Origin: Chitinivibrionales bacterium
GTDB taxonomy: Bacteria; Fibrobacterota; Chitinivibrionia; Chitinivibrionales; WJKA01
DNA: 64,000 nucleotides
Reading direction: 5' to 3'
Assembly (NCBI GenBank): GCA_014728295.1
Contig: WJLW01000025.1
Location: forward strand, 108,862-172,861
Within the stretch, counting starts at the first letter, position 1, and each line of letters begins with the position of its first letter. The notes under the pieces were generated by a model. That model was not told where the DNA came from, ran no database searches, and was given only the letters and a program-made list of their open reading frames with translations. Below are positions 1-9,300 of the stretch, piece after piece. The translations under genes and the position numbers were made by a program.

Positions 1-15
1 GCGATTGCAGCATAA
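1..15 (+). other. Possible 3' tail of an upstream gene
   Basis: Reading from base 1, one frame gives Ala-Ile-Ala-Ala and then TAA at 13-15. A terminator-like hairpin follows about 30 bases later. This is what the last codons of a plus-strand gene would look like, but four codons cannot prove it. Bases 16-209 otherwise hold only the hairpin and the leader of the next gene; I see no clear promoter there. Confidence 0.2.
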
Positions 16-43
16 CAATAACCTGATTATCACATCGATAGCG

Positions 44-78
44 TGGCCGCCCGAAGCTGATATTCGGACGGCCATTTG
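44..78 (+). terminator. Terminator-like hairpin before the first complete gene
   Basis: Arms 45-55 (GGCCGCCCGAA) and 63-73 (TTCGGACGGCC) pair over about ten bases with one mismatch, around the 7-base loop GCTGATA. Bases 44 and 74 can extend the stem by a T-A pair. The following tract (ATTTGT) is only moderately U-rich, so this is a fair rather than perfect intrinsic terminator. It would end transcription of a gene lying mostly outside the window. Confidence 0.4.
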
Positions 79-209
79 TATATCGGGCGACGCGGGGAAG
101 TGCTTATTTTTCCATTCGCAAATAGTTATCTTTATAGCAGCGAATCATCCGTTACTTGCACTTTCGGTCTTGCGCCGATATTCTTGCGGGTTTTATGAAA
201 GGCAGTATT

Positions 210-2366
210 ATGCAGAATCAACCAGAACAGGCGGTCGGGCTCAGTTTGAAGCAAGCCCGCATGCTTGCACGGTCGTTCAATGTCGTGATCAACAGCGCCA
301 ATTTCTACGGCTCTAATCATCCTACCACCCAGAATTTCATCAAAGATTTCGGTTTGCATCTGTCCAGGACACTCGAGGCGCATCCGTCGTTGACAATTAT
401 CAAACAGGGTGAATCACTGTATCTGGAGCAGCATTGCATCGACAACATGCTCAAGGTCAGTCGCATATTGCAGCTTTTTGCAAGAGCCGGCATTGAGTCG
501 ATTACTTTTGATCGCGGTATTCGGACCGACGAAATCGGGGCGATTGTGGATATTTTCTATGACAGCGGGGAGAGCAGCGATATTCATCAGGCGTTGGTCG
601 AAAAGGGCGTGTTGCATATTCGCATCAATTACATGCTTTTCAAGAAGGTGACCACAGATGATACCATTGTGCAGGGTCCGGTGCCCGAAGATTTTACTGC
701 AAAAAAAGATCAAAGCCTTGAACAACATGCGCTCGACAAACTTGATAAAGTAATTTCGCTTAAAGAAATGGTTGCCCGGCCCCATCAGCTTGCCGGTGAT
801 CTTGTTGCTTCCGCACTTTCCGATGATCAAGAGCGGCGGCGAAATGCGCTCGCCCAACTCTGGGCGCTCAATCAGCAACTCAGCACCCCCCAAAGCGCAA
901 AGCGGGCAGACGCATCCATCAATGAATTGATAGAAGCGGTCTGTGCAGTCAAAGTGGAAATGCGTGAGGGACTGAAGCTGCAGAAGGAGATCGGTCGTTT
1001 GGTGCGTCATGAAGATGCTTTGCACAATGAGATCGATCAGGTGGCCTGCAGCGTCATCATCCGTCTGGTATGCGAAGAATATGAACGCGGCGATATTTCC
1101 GTCAAACGGCTTGCCCGGGTGATTCAGCGTCTTATTCCTGATGTTGCCGAGATTAAAAAGCTCATTCCCCGGCTCAAGGATGCCCTGCTCAATTGCGGCA
1201 TGGGCCTGGCCGATTTCCTTGAGTTAATTAAAGAGTTGACTGCCGAATTTGCCGATGAAAGCTTACTCGGCATGCTGCGCGCCGAGGCCGAAAAGTTTGG
1301 CATGTCGGTTGAAGAAATTCATCAGGCGATCCAGAAAAATCCCAATGAATCAGCCCGGTTAATCCTGCTTGCGGCCGAAATTAAGACCCTGGGCGGCGTC
1401 CAACCGCAGCTTGCCGAAATTCTCACCGATTATGTTGAAAAAATCAGCAGTAGCATGACGGCGCAGGAATTCGCCGCGCAGCACAATCCTGCCAAAGATA
1501 CGATCGAATCGACCGTTCAGCGTATCGAAAAGGAGCTTCTCGAAAAAGTCAAGCGTGCGAATTTGGCTCCCGAGATGGTCGCACACATAGAAAATGAGTT
1601 GTCGGGCAGGTTTGACGGGGCGCTTCAGAAACTCAAGTCAAACTGGATTGTCAATCTGGTTAACTCCGGCGCCGAAAGGCCCGAATCCTATCTCATGCAA
1701 CTGGTGGATACCATCATCGATCAGGACATCGAACTGGAATCGATTCGTGAACCGTTGCACAGTGCACTCAAGGACAAAGGTCTTGACGAGGAGCAGATCG
1801 GGGCATTTTACAAGGATGTAGCCGGGAAAGTTGAAAAGAAGCAGTTTGTGCGCCCGCTTCCCAAGGGCGTTCTGCAGACGAATAATATTCTGTATTTTCT
1901 ACAGCGGCAACTCAAGCGCTGTCTGCGCTACGAAAATCCTTTTTCAACGTTGATGGTTTCGGTGCTGGCTCATAATTCGGGTGGCGTCTGGACACCGGCA
2001 ACACATAAGCTGAATGCACTCGTTTTGCCGGATATATTTGCTATCCTCAAAAAGCAGTTGCGTGATCTCGATCTGATCGGATCGCTGGGGACGATAGAGC
2101 GTGATATACCCTTTGTTGTGCTGCCCGAAACCAGGGCCCACGGCGCTGCTTCCGTTAAGAACAGGGTTGAGTCTGCGTTGAAAGAAGCTGCCTTTACGGT
2201 GCGCAATGATCCGGTATCGCTGCTTGTTGCGGTATCCATAACGGTCGCTGAGAAAACGGAGGTGCAGGAGGTGATGCAACTGCTCGAAGTTGTCAAAGCC
2301 AATCACTCCGCCGAAGTTCAGTCGATCCGTAAGCGCTCTCAGCCGGTGGATGCGATTATTGATTAG
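210..2366 (+). CDS. Cytoplasmic protein with degenerate GGDEF-like C-terminal domain
   Basis: A 718-residue protein with no signal peptide or membrane segment. The ATG at 210 is chosen because AAAGG lies about 9 bases upstream; in-frame ATGs at 156 and 195 lack such support. Residues 1-130 form an alpha/beta region (FYGSNHPTTQ, SLTIIKQGESLYLEQH) of a kind I recall at the N-terminus of HEAT-like proteins. The middle (about 150-560) is helical and charged. The last 150 residues read like a diguanylate cyclase fold: a helix LKRCLRYENPFSTLMVSV, later DLIGSLGTIERDIPFVVLPE, where the GGDEF signature should stand before the FVVLPE strand. The GG(D/E)EF residues are absent, so it should not make cyclic-di-GMP; a binding or signalling role is an inference. 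No neighbour explains it. Confidence 0.8.
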   Translation: MQNQPEQAVGLSLKQARMLARSFNVVINSANFYGSNHPTTQNFIKDFGLHLSRTLEAHPSLTIIKQGESLYLEQHCIDNMLKVSRILQLFARAGIESITFDRGIRTDEIGAIVDIFYDSGESSDIHQALVEKGVLHIRINYMLFKKVTTDDTIVQGPVPEDFTAKKDQSLEQHALDKLDKVISLKEMVARPHQLAGDLVASALSDDQERRRNALAQLWALNQQLSTPQSAKRADASINELIEAVCAVKVEMREGLKLQKEIGRLVRHEDALHNEIDQVACSVIIRLVCEEYERGDISVKRLARVIQRLIPDVAEIKKLIPRLKDALLNCGMGLADFLELIKELTAEFADESLLGMLRAEAEKFGMSVEEIHQAIQKNPNESARLILLAAEIKTLGGVQPQLAEILTDYVEKISSSMTAQEFAAQHNPAKDTIESTVQRIEKELLEKVKRANLAPEMVAHIENELSGRFDGALQKLKSNWIVNLVNSGAERPESYLMQLVDTIIDQDIELESIREPLHSALKDKGLDEEQIGAFYKDVAGKVEKKQFVRPLPKGVLQTNNILYFLQRQLKRCLRYENPFSTLMVSVLAHNSGGVWTPATHKLNALVLPDIFAILKKQLRDLDLIGSLGTIERDIPFVVLPETRAHGAASVKNRVESALKEAAFTVRNDPVSLLVAVSITVAEKTEVQEVMQLLEVVKANHSAEVQSIRKRSQPVDAIID

Positions 2367-2627
2367 CGCCCAAGCTGGGTTTCAACACCAGGGCACGCTG
2401 AAAAAGTGGACGAAATGCGACCGCCCTGACCCAAAAAGCTGATACCTTCCCTCAATTCAATGGCTGAAGCGTGCTCCTGCCGGTGCGTTGCGACCATCCT
2501 GCGCTATCCCGCTGTTCCGGCTGATGCTCAGACTCAATCGCACAAGCTCAGAAGTGGCAATCCCTCGCTTTTGCGTGTCTAATCACTAAGACGGCAGTAA
2601 TTGCTTCTTGAACGGGGAAAGGTCAGT
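2367..2627. other. Intergenic region, no gene found
   Basis: About 260 bases between two plus-strand genes. I see no convincing open reading frame, tRNA, strong terminator or consensus promoter. The only clear signal is the Shine-Dalgarno tract GGGGAAAGG at about 2613-2622, which serves the gene starting at 2628. Confidence 0.5.
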
Positions 2628-5600
2628 ATGCGTTTAACTACCGTGCTTTTGGCCGCACTGCCGGCGCTTTGCGCTATTTGCACAGTGCGAGCCGATATCT
2701 CCTATCCGGCGGGCTCAGGTGTCGTAAACATTACCAAGCATCCCTACAGTGCCGATAATTCCGGCTCCCGCGATGTGACTTCGATTATCCAGCGCGCCCT
2801 GGACGAAAATACGGATGCAAATCGAATCATTTATTTCCCGGCCGGAACCTATCTGGTATCAAACACACTCAAATGGGGCGAGGAACAGAAGCGAACCACC
2901 ATCGAGGGACAGACCAAAGCCAAAACGGTCATTAGGCTTAAAGACAACGCTGACGGATATCAAGACGTCCACAACCGCAAGGCAATGATCTGGACGGGAG
3001 ATGCGCCGGCACAACGCTTTCGAAATTCAATTCGCAACATAACCCTCAATTCCGGGCGCGGCAACTCCGGAGCATGCGGTATTCAATACAATACCAGCAA
3101 TCAGGGACATATGATGCAGGTCAATATTGTCTCGGGCGATTTGCAGGGGCACTCGGGCATTGACATGGGCTTTACCGCCGAGATCGGCCCCTGCCTGATC
3201 CGCGACGTGTATATCAAGGGCTTTAACTATGGCGTGTACACCATCGCCCCGATGAACGGCCAGACATTCGAAAATCTGACGGTAGAGCATCAGCAGGTAG
3301 CGGGCGTATATAATTTGCATCAACCGTTGACTATCAGAGGGTTTACCAGCCGCAACTCGGTGCCTGCACTTGTCAATGATATTCCGGCCACCACGACAAT
3401 CGTGGATGGTGAGCTGATCGGCTTGCCGGGAGCCGGCGACAGAAATGCCCTGTGGAATAAGTCAAGTATGTTCGTGCGTGATGTGCGTACCAGCGGATAT
3501 TATCTTTCGATCAGGGACGACGGCGAGTTGAAGAAAAATCACGTCGATCCGTATATCGACGAATACATCTCAACGAGTATCGCATCCCGATTTCTTTCGC
3601 CCCAACGGACTTTGAATCTGACGATCGAAGACGCACCTGAAATCCCGCGTGATCCGCATAATCAGTGGGTGAGTCCCATGGCCTATGGCGCCGTGGGCGA
3701 CGGCTCGACCGACGACACCAAAGCAATCCAGGCGGCATTCAATGCTGGCAAATCAACGGTGTACTTTAATGGCGGGAAAGTATTCAAATTCGGTGGAACC
3801 GTTACCGTACCTGCGAGTATCAGGCGCGTCATCGGTGTCGAGGGACGGCTTGCCGGAAGCGGTGCATTTGAGTTGGCGCAGCATAGTTCGCAACCCATTA
3901 TTTTTCATCAGCTTGACGCCATATACAGTTCGGTTGAGCTGATTCATTCAACTCAGCGCACGCTGATAATTCGGGGGGTGACGGGACTGCAGTATGTCAA
4001 TGGCGGCAATGCGGGCACCGTGTTTATGGAGGATTACGGGATTAACGAATTGCGCCTGAGCCGCCAGACCGTATATATGCGCCAGATCAATTGTGAAAGC
4101 AATCAAACAAAAATTGTCAATGACGGGGGTACCGTCTGGATCCTGGGTATGAAGACCGAGCGGGAGGGAACGCTGGTCGAAACCCGAAACGGGGGTACCA
4201 CGGAGATACTTGGCTGCTTTTCCTATGCGACTGGCGGAGCTAAAACGACGCCGATGTATCGCGTCGACAAGAGCTCATTTTCGCTGGCCGGGCAATCGGT
4301 TGTATCCACCAGTGTACCCTGGAAACTGCTGGTTGAGGAAACAAGAGGTTCCCTGACGCGCTCCCTCGAATCCAAAGCCGCTTCGGGGGACACGGTGCAG
4401 GTTTCATTTGGCGGCTATGCCGGATATCAGGATACCGTCAAACCGCAGGTGTTGAGGATTACATCGCTGGGGAGTGCAAACAGAATGTCGGTGCATTTCA
4501 GCAAGCCGCTGGACCCGGCTTCCCTGCAGTATCCGTCAAGCTTCGCTTTGTCAAACGGCGCTTCGGTAGATTCGGCCTGGCCGAATCATGATTTTACCGC
4601 GGCGATTTTAAGGACGACCGGGTTGTCGGAGGGAGTAAGCTATACGCTGACGATGAACGCCCTTCGCGATTTGCTCAAGATCAATACCCTCGCTCCCAGT
4701 ACCAGCATGCAATTTCGGCACACTCGCATTGGCGATGACTTTGCGGTCAACGAGCTGGATTCAGGCTGGCGTGCGCACAATACGAATGGCGCGGGATCGA
4801 ACTCATATCGCTTGCGATATGGCTATCTTGAATTGTACAGCCGTCACAAAGGAATTAATGATACCGCCAGCGAATTTGCCGGAGTTATCCGCAACGACCT
4901 GCGGGGCGATTTTGACGTTCGTGTCGAGGTCCTGGACATTCGCAACACCGATACCCGTGCAGTTGGCGGGATCATCGCGGGCAACAGGCTTGACTCATAC
5001 GGCGCCGGAGGTATGGTTGCCTTTGGGGTGACTGCATCCAATGGGTATGTTTTGCAGTGGGATGCACGCGGCGCGAAGGGAATTCTGGAAAATACGGCTG
5101 CGGGCGGTACTACGAAATTCCCGTGCTGGCTTCGATTGAAGCGAACCGGAATGTCATATCAGGCCTACTACAGCGACGATGACACGGCAAGCTGGAACGC
5201 TTTCAAATCTCCCGTCACGCCGCAGGATATTATGAGCGCCGAAGGTGATCTGGCGCTGTTCAGCAGCAATTACAACACCTTTAATACCGGCTGCGCAAAA
5301 CTGGATAATTTCTCGGGACACATGCCGGGAGTCACAACGGTTGCCGACCAGACTGCCGGACCTGCCGCAACGAGTGAGCCGGCCGTCAATATGTCTCGGG
5401 GGAGCATGCTGATCAGCGTGCCCTGGAAAGCCCCCTACACCATCACGCTCTACTCGCTTTCGGGAAGGATGCTCACCGCGTTGCAGGGTTCAAAACCTCG
5501 GCTCTGGAGCATACCCCTGCATCGGTACGGCAACGGTATATATCTTGCGAGAATTCAAGCTGGAGCACATACCCGGGTGTACAGAATGGTTATGCGGTAG
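2628..5600 (+). CDS. Secreted double beta-helix (pectate lyase/GH55-like) protein with type IX sorting domain
   Basis: A 990-residue exported protein. The ATG at 2628 sits 6 bases after GAAAGG and opens a signal peptide (MRLTTVLLAALPALCAI, cleaved near VRA). Residues about 25-330 and 345-600 are two right-handed beta-helix modules. The second begins with the typical pectate-lyase-superfamily strand AYGAVGDGSTDDTKAIQAA; the first has IIYFPAGTYLVSNTL. A paired arrangement like this is known from GH55 glucanases and phage tailspike-like folds. About 610-700 resembles an SbsA-type Ig domain, and 710-900 a concanavalin-like (DUF1349-like) domain. The last 55 residues (TITLYSLSGRMLTAL ... GNGIYLARI) match a type A sorting domain of the type IX secretion system. 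The polysaccharide substrate cannot be told from sequence; catalytic residues were not assigned. Confidence 0.85.
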   Translation: MRLTTVLLAALPALCAICTVRADISYPAGSGVVNITKHPYSADNSGSRDVTSIIQRALDENTDANRIIYFPAGTYLVSNTLKWGEEQKRTTIEGQTKAKTVIRLKDNADGYQDVHNRKAMIWTGDAPAQRFRNSIRNITLNSGRGNSGACGIQYNTSNQGHMMQVNIVSGDLQGHSGIDMGFTAEIGPCLIRDVYIKGFNYGVYTIAPMNGQTFENLTVEHQQVAGVYNLHQPLTIRGFTSRNSVPALVNDIPATTTIVDGELIGLPGAGDRNALWNKSSMFVRDVRTSGYYLSIRDDGELKKNHVDPYIDEYISTSIASRFLSPQRTLNLTIEDAPEIPRDPHNQWVSPMAYGAVGDGSTDDTKAIQAAFNAGKSTVYFNGGKVFKFGGTVTVPASIRRVIGVEGRLAGSGAFELAQHSSQPIIFHQLDAIYSSVELIHSTQRTLIIRGVTGLQYVNGGNAGTVFMEDYGINELRLSRQTVYMRQINCESNQTKIVNDGGTVWILGMKTEREGTLVETRNGGTTEILGCFSYATGGAKTTPMYRVDKSSFSLAGQSVVSTSVPWKLLVEETRGSLTRSLESKAASGDTVQVSFGGYAGYQDTVKPQVLRITSLGSANRMSVHFSKPLDPASLQYPSSFALSNGASVDSAWPNHDFTAAILRTTGLSEGVSYTLTMNALRDLLKINTLAPSTSMQFRHTRIGDDFAVNELDSGWRAHNTNGAGSNSYRLRYGYLELYSRHKGINDTASEFAGVIRNDLRGDFDVRVEVLDIRNTDTRAVGGIIAGNRLDSYGAGGMVAFGVTASNGYVLQWDARGAKGILENTAAGGTTKFPCWLRLKRTGMSYQAYYSDDDTASWNAFKSPVTPQDIMSAEGDLALFSSNYNTFNTGCAKLDNFSGHMPGVTTVADQTAGPAATSEPAVNMSRGSMLISVPWKAPYTITLYSLSGRMLTALQGSKPRLWSIPLHRYGNGIYLARIQAGAHTRVYRMVMR

Positions 5601-5611
5601 AGGAGCGGCTG

Positions 5612-6304
5612 TCATTCCAGCCAGGTATTCAGCAATTTTTCGGCAAGTTGGTTGATGAGGGGGACCTTCGCATGAGCCTGAGACCGTATCGTTTCCGCAC
5701 TTTGAATCCAGGGGGCGGGCGCCAGCTCATTGCTGCAATTGGCGATGAGGTTATTGACACTTTCAATGGTCGATTCCAGATGAAACTGCAGTGCGAGAAC
5801 ATGGTTGCCATACGCAAATGCCTGATGAGGGCACGCTTTGCTTGACGCCAGGGATCGCGCCTGGTCGGGGACGGCGAAGGTATCGCCATGCCAGTGGAAT
5901 GCGTCGAACATCTCTGGCAACGCATCGAATGCGGCACACGCTGCCGCCGCCGAGGCTTTCTTGACTGGAAACCAGCCTATCTCTTTGTGTGTGCCCGGCT
6001 CTACGCGCGCACCTAATGCATCCGCGATAAGCTGACCGCCCAGGCAAATGCCCAGGATATGTTTGCGAAGGTCAATTGCCCGCCGGATGAACTCCCGCTC
6101 TGGTTTCAGCCAGGAGTAGTTTTCGTACTCGTAAATATTCATCGGCCCGCCCATAACGACGAGCAAGTCGAATGTGTCCAGCTCGGGGAAAGCTGTTGCC
6201 TCGAAGAGTCGCGACCTGCTCACGCAATGATTGTGTTGCTGCGCCCAGGTTAAGAGGAACGCGGGATCTTCAAATGCAACGTGCTGCAGGTAATGAATAC
6301 GCAT
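5612..6304 (-). CDS. Class I glutamine amidotransferase domain protein
   Basis: A 230-residue single-domain amidotransferase of the GMP-synthase (GuaA-like) subfamily. It carries the nucleophile elbow GICLGGQL with Cys87, an oxyanion strand MGGPMNIYE, and the His/Glu of the triad in LQFHLEST (His175, Glu177). The family hydrolyses glutamine to ammonia for a partner enzyme, or acts on gamma-glutamyl compounds. There is no synthetase domain here and no obvious partner, so the substrate is unknown. It lies 52 bases downstream of the C25 peptidase on the same strand and may be co-transcribed. It converges with the beta-helix gene, with only 11 bases between the stop codons and no visible terminator. 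Confidence 0.88.
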   Translation of the reverse strand: MRIHYLQHVAFEDPAFLLTWAQQHNHCVSRSRLFEATAFPELDTFDLLVVMGGPMNIYEYENYSWLKPEREFIRRAIDLRKHILGICLGGQLIADALGARVEPGTHKEIGWFPVKKASAAAACAAFDALPEMFDAFHWHGDTFAVPDQARSLASSKACPHQAFAYGNHVLALQFHLESTIESVNNLIANCSNELAPAPWIQSAETIRSQAHAKVPLINQLAEKLLNTWLE

Positions 6305-6356
6305 CGAGTTAACGCCGGTTCAGGTGAGTCGGAGAAATAGGTTGTGGGTGCCGTGT

Positions 6357-9300
6357 TCAGTATCCTTCCATTTTTGCCACTTTCATGAGCTTGCTGACTT
6401 TCTTTTCATCATTCTCAGCCGTCAATTTAAGATAGTACGTTCCGTTGGCGATGCGGTAGCCATGCTGGGTTTTTACGTCCCACGCAATTTCCTGGTAGCC
6501 GATTATGTCGTTGAGGCTCCAGGTGCGCACTTTTTTTCCGCTCATCGTGTAGATGACCACTGTGACGTTTCGGGCAACATCCGTGAGCAAAAAGGCGATC
6601 CGGGCGTTTTTTGAACGGCTGGTGGCGGTATTGTACGGAACCGGGTTGGGATGACAGGCGACAAATTTGATTTCAAGATCTTCACCGGGCATGTAGGCAA
6701 ATACGCTCGTGGTGCAGTTTCCAGCGAAGTCGCAGGCACGGATTGCAAGCGAATCGACGCTGCGTTCCTTGGATGGATAGGTGGTAAGCCGGACATGGCT
6801 GAGGTCGCCGGATAGGGGCAGTCCGGAGATCAGCGCGTCGTTGAGCGGTTTGCCGTTTAAGCGCAAAGAAAGCGATGCTGGGTCGATTCCGGACTGATCG
6901 GTCAGGAAAACATTAAACGGCTTGTTTTTGGCCGCATAATCCAGAAATGACAAGCTGCGTCCGGCAACCGAAATCGAAATGTCCGGCGCAGAGATGTCCT
7001 CAATAAGTGCGACCGCATAGGGCCCGCTTCCCGCCATGGGCATGGTGATCGTTGCGCTTGACGGATCGTAGATTGACGGAATATAGCGCCAGGTGCTGTA
7101 CAGTGTGTCGTAGCCGACAACGCCGACTTTTGCGGAAGCGGGATCAAAGCTGCTTTTGGCAAGGTTGCCGGCGGCAGAGGTGTCTATCGCAAAGATCCAG
7201 GTCAGGCTGTCGGCGGCGCCGAGCGCGGGGCGCGCGCCCAGGTTAAACTGCCGGATGCTGTCATTGCGCAGCGGCAGCCAGGAGGACGGAGAGGCCAGGG
7301 GCTGTGAATCGGCTAAGTTCTGCTGAATAAGGAAGAGTCGGTTCCTAAGCGTATCGTTTGCGACCGCAGTAATGCCGAGACCGGCATTGAGTGAGTACAG
7401 CGTATCTGCCACGGTCGAAACATCCATATACGAAATCCGTAGTAGTGTCGTACTGATATTGTTGTCGTAGTCGAGTTCTTTGATTGCCTTGTTCCGATTG
7501 ACCGACAGCGATATCGGCAGCACCCCGGAAGTGTCGGGCAGAGCCGGCGCCACCGCATGTGCCCGGCCCGGATTAAGCATGTTGAGGGGGTATGCCGTAA
7601 GTGGCATACTGTCGGGAGATGCCGCGAGCGCTCCGTAGACCGAAATCGAGGGCGCGACCTCATTGCCGGCATTGATAATTTCGCTGTGCAGTCTGAGAGA
7701 GTCACCGTTCCAGGCCAGTTGCGGGCCTTGCCGGCTGAATGTCCAGTCCGGCAGGCCGACGAGCTCAAAGGTATATATCTTCGAAAGCACCGACCTGTTT
7801 TCGGCACCCGAAAGCAAAGCTCTGAACTGGACAAGGAGTGCCGCTCCCTTTCTGGTGCTGTTGGGAATGATGAATGGAACGTCACTGTGCCAGACGCCGA
7901 CGCTATCCTTGCTCATCGGAACCTGGTTTGCCGTTTGCAAATTCGAGGATGCATATTCCCAGGGTACTTCAACTGTGTACAACGCTTGCACCGCCACCGA
8001 AGTTCCCTGCGGCACTACGGCTTTGCATGCAAGCGTCACGGAATCGCCCGAAGATCGGGTGTCGCCGGAGAGCCGCACATCATACAGAGAAAAATCATTA
8101 GCTGCAAACTCTTGCCAGCCCCTGACAATCTGCGAATCGTTCCAGGCAATTGCCCGTACCGAGCCGTAAGCAATGGCGCTTGAATCTTTGAGCGGCAGAC
8201 GCATGCTGAATTCGGGTGTGGCCAGTGAAATCGTGCGATCCGACAGCGTTGCGCCGTTGCCGGAAATCCGCAGCCGCAGTGACCCCGAAGAAATGGGGCT
8301 GGTTGTACCGGCAAGAAAAAGCGTGTCTGTGCTGCCGTGCACTTGTGCGGCGACGTCCACGCTCATCGAATCCGGTGGCAACTGCCAGGGAAGTGCAGGA
8401 TCACCCAGAAGGTTGTATTGACGGGTTAGGTGCAAATTTTTACGGGCGTTGAGTACCAGCATCTTGGTTTCACATTGACGGATGAGCTCGCCGATGCTGC
8501 CGAATTTTTCCCGCACTGCATCCCTGAGCAGGAGCGTATTCATGGTAATATTGCCCGGCTTTGAGGTATAGGCGGATGCTCCGTAGAACCCTATTGCGCC
8601 CCCCATGCTTTTGCGCAGCAACTCTTCTCCCAGTGATTGATAGAATGAGCTTTCGAAAAATCCGGTCAAACAGGTGAAGCTGAAAATATACGGCAGCCTG
8701 CCGCCCCGGTCCCAGCGGTCGTTATACAATTTTGAGATGTCCTCAATTTTAAAGAAGTCATTATCCGACCATACGTTACCCCCGCCGTGACCGTTAAAAT
8801 TTATGAAATACGTTCCTGCATTGACAAGGTCCGCCATGTGCGAAGAAGCTGTGTAGGAGCTGTAATAATAGGCCGAATTCGGCGCCGCATCCATACGATC
8901 GATGTGCATACGCGAGCCGATGATATTGGTCATAACCTCGTCATTGAACTCCGAGAAGTCCCACTCAAAGCCTCCGGCCAATACGCAGTTGTCACGCCAG
9001 GCACCGGTAAGCCTGCCGGTGCTGTACGCGAGTGTTTTTTGCACCATAATGCGCATGTGGTCAGGATTCTCAGCCGGAAATCGGCCCACCAGCAGGTCGG
9101 CAAAATTATCGGTGCCCAGGACCGTAGCAAAGTAGCCGTCATCCGAGCACGGACCCCATCCGGGAACCCGTGTGATATGCGTTGGAACCAGGTTGCGGTT
9201 GCGTCGCTTTTTGTCAAGATCATGTGTCGTGTCACCGCCCAGCAGGACATAGGTAAGTCGATCTCTGCCGCCGGTACCGATGGCATGCTTGATTAAAGAG

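Noticed and set aside
414..1025. Minus-strand open frame opposite the first gene
   Set aside because: No ribosome-binding site or recognisable protein features; it is a shadow of the plus-strand gene.
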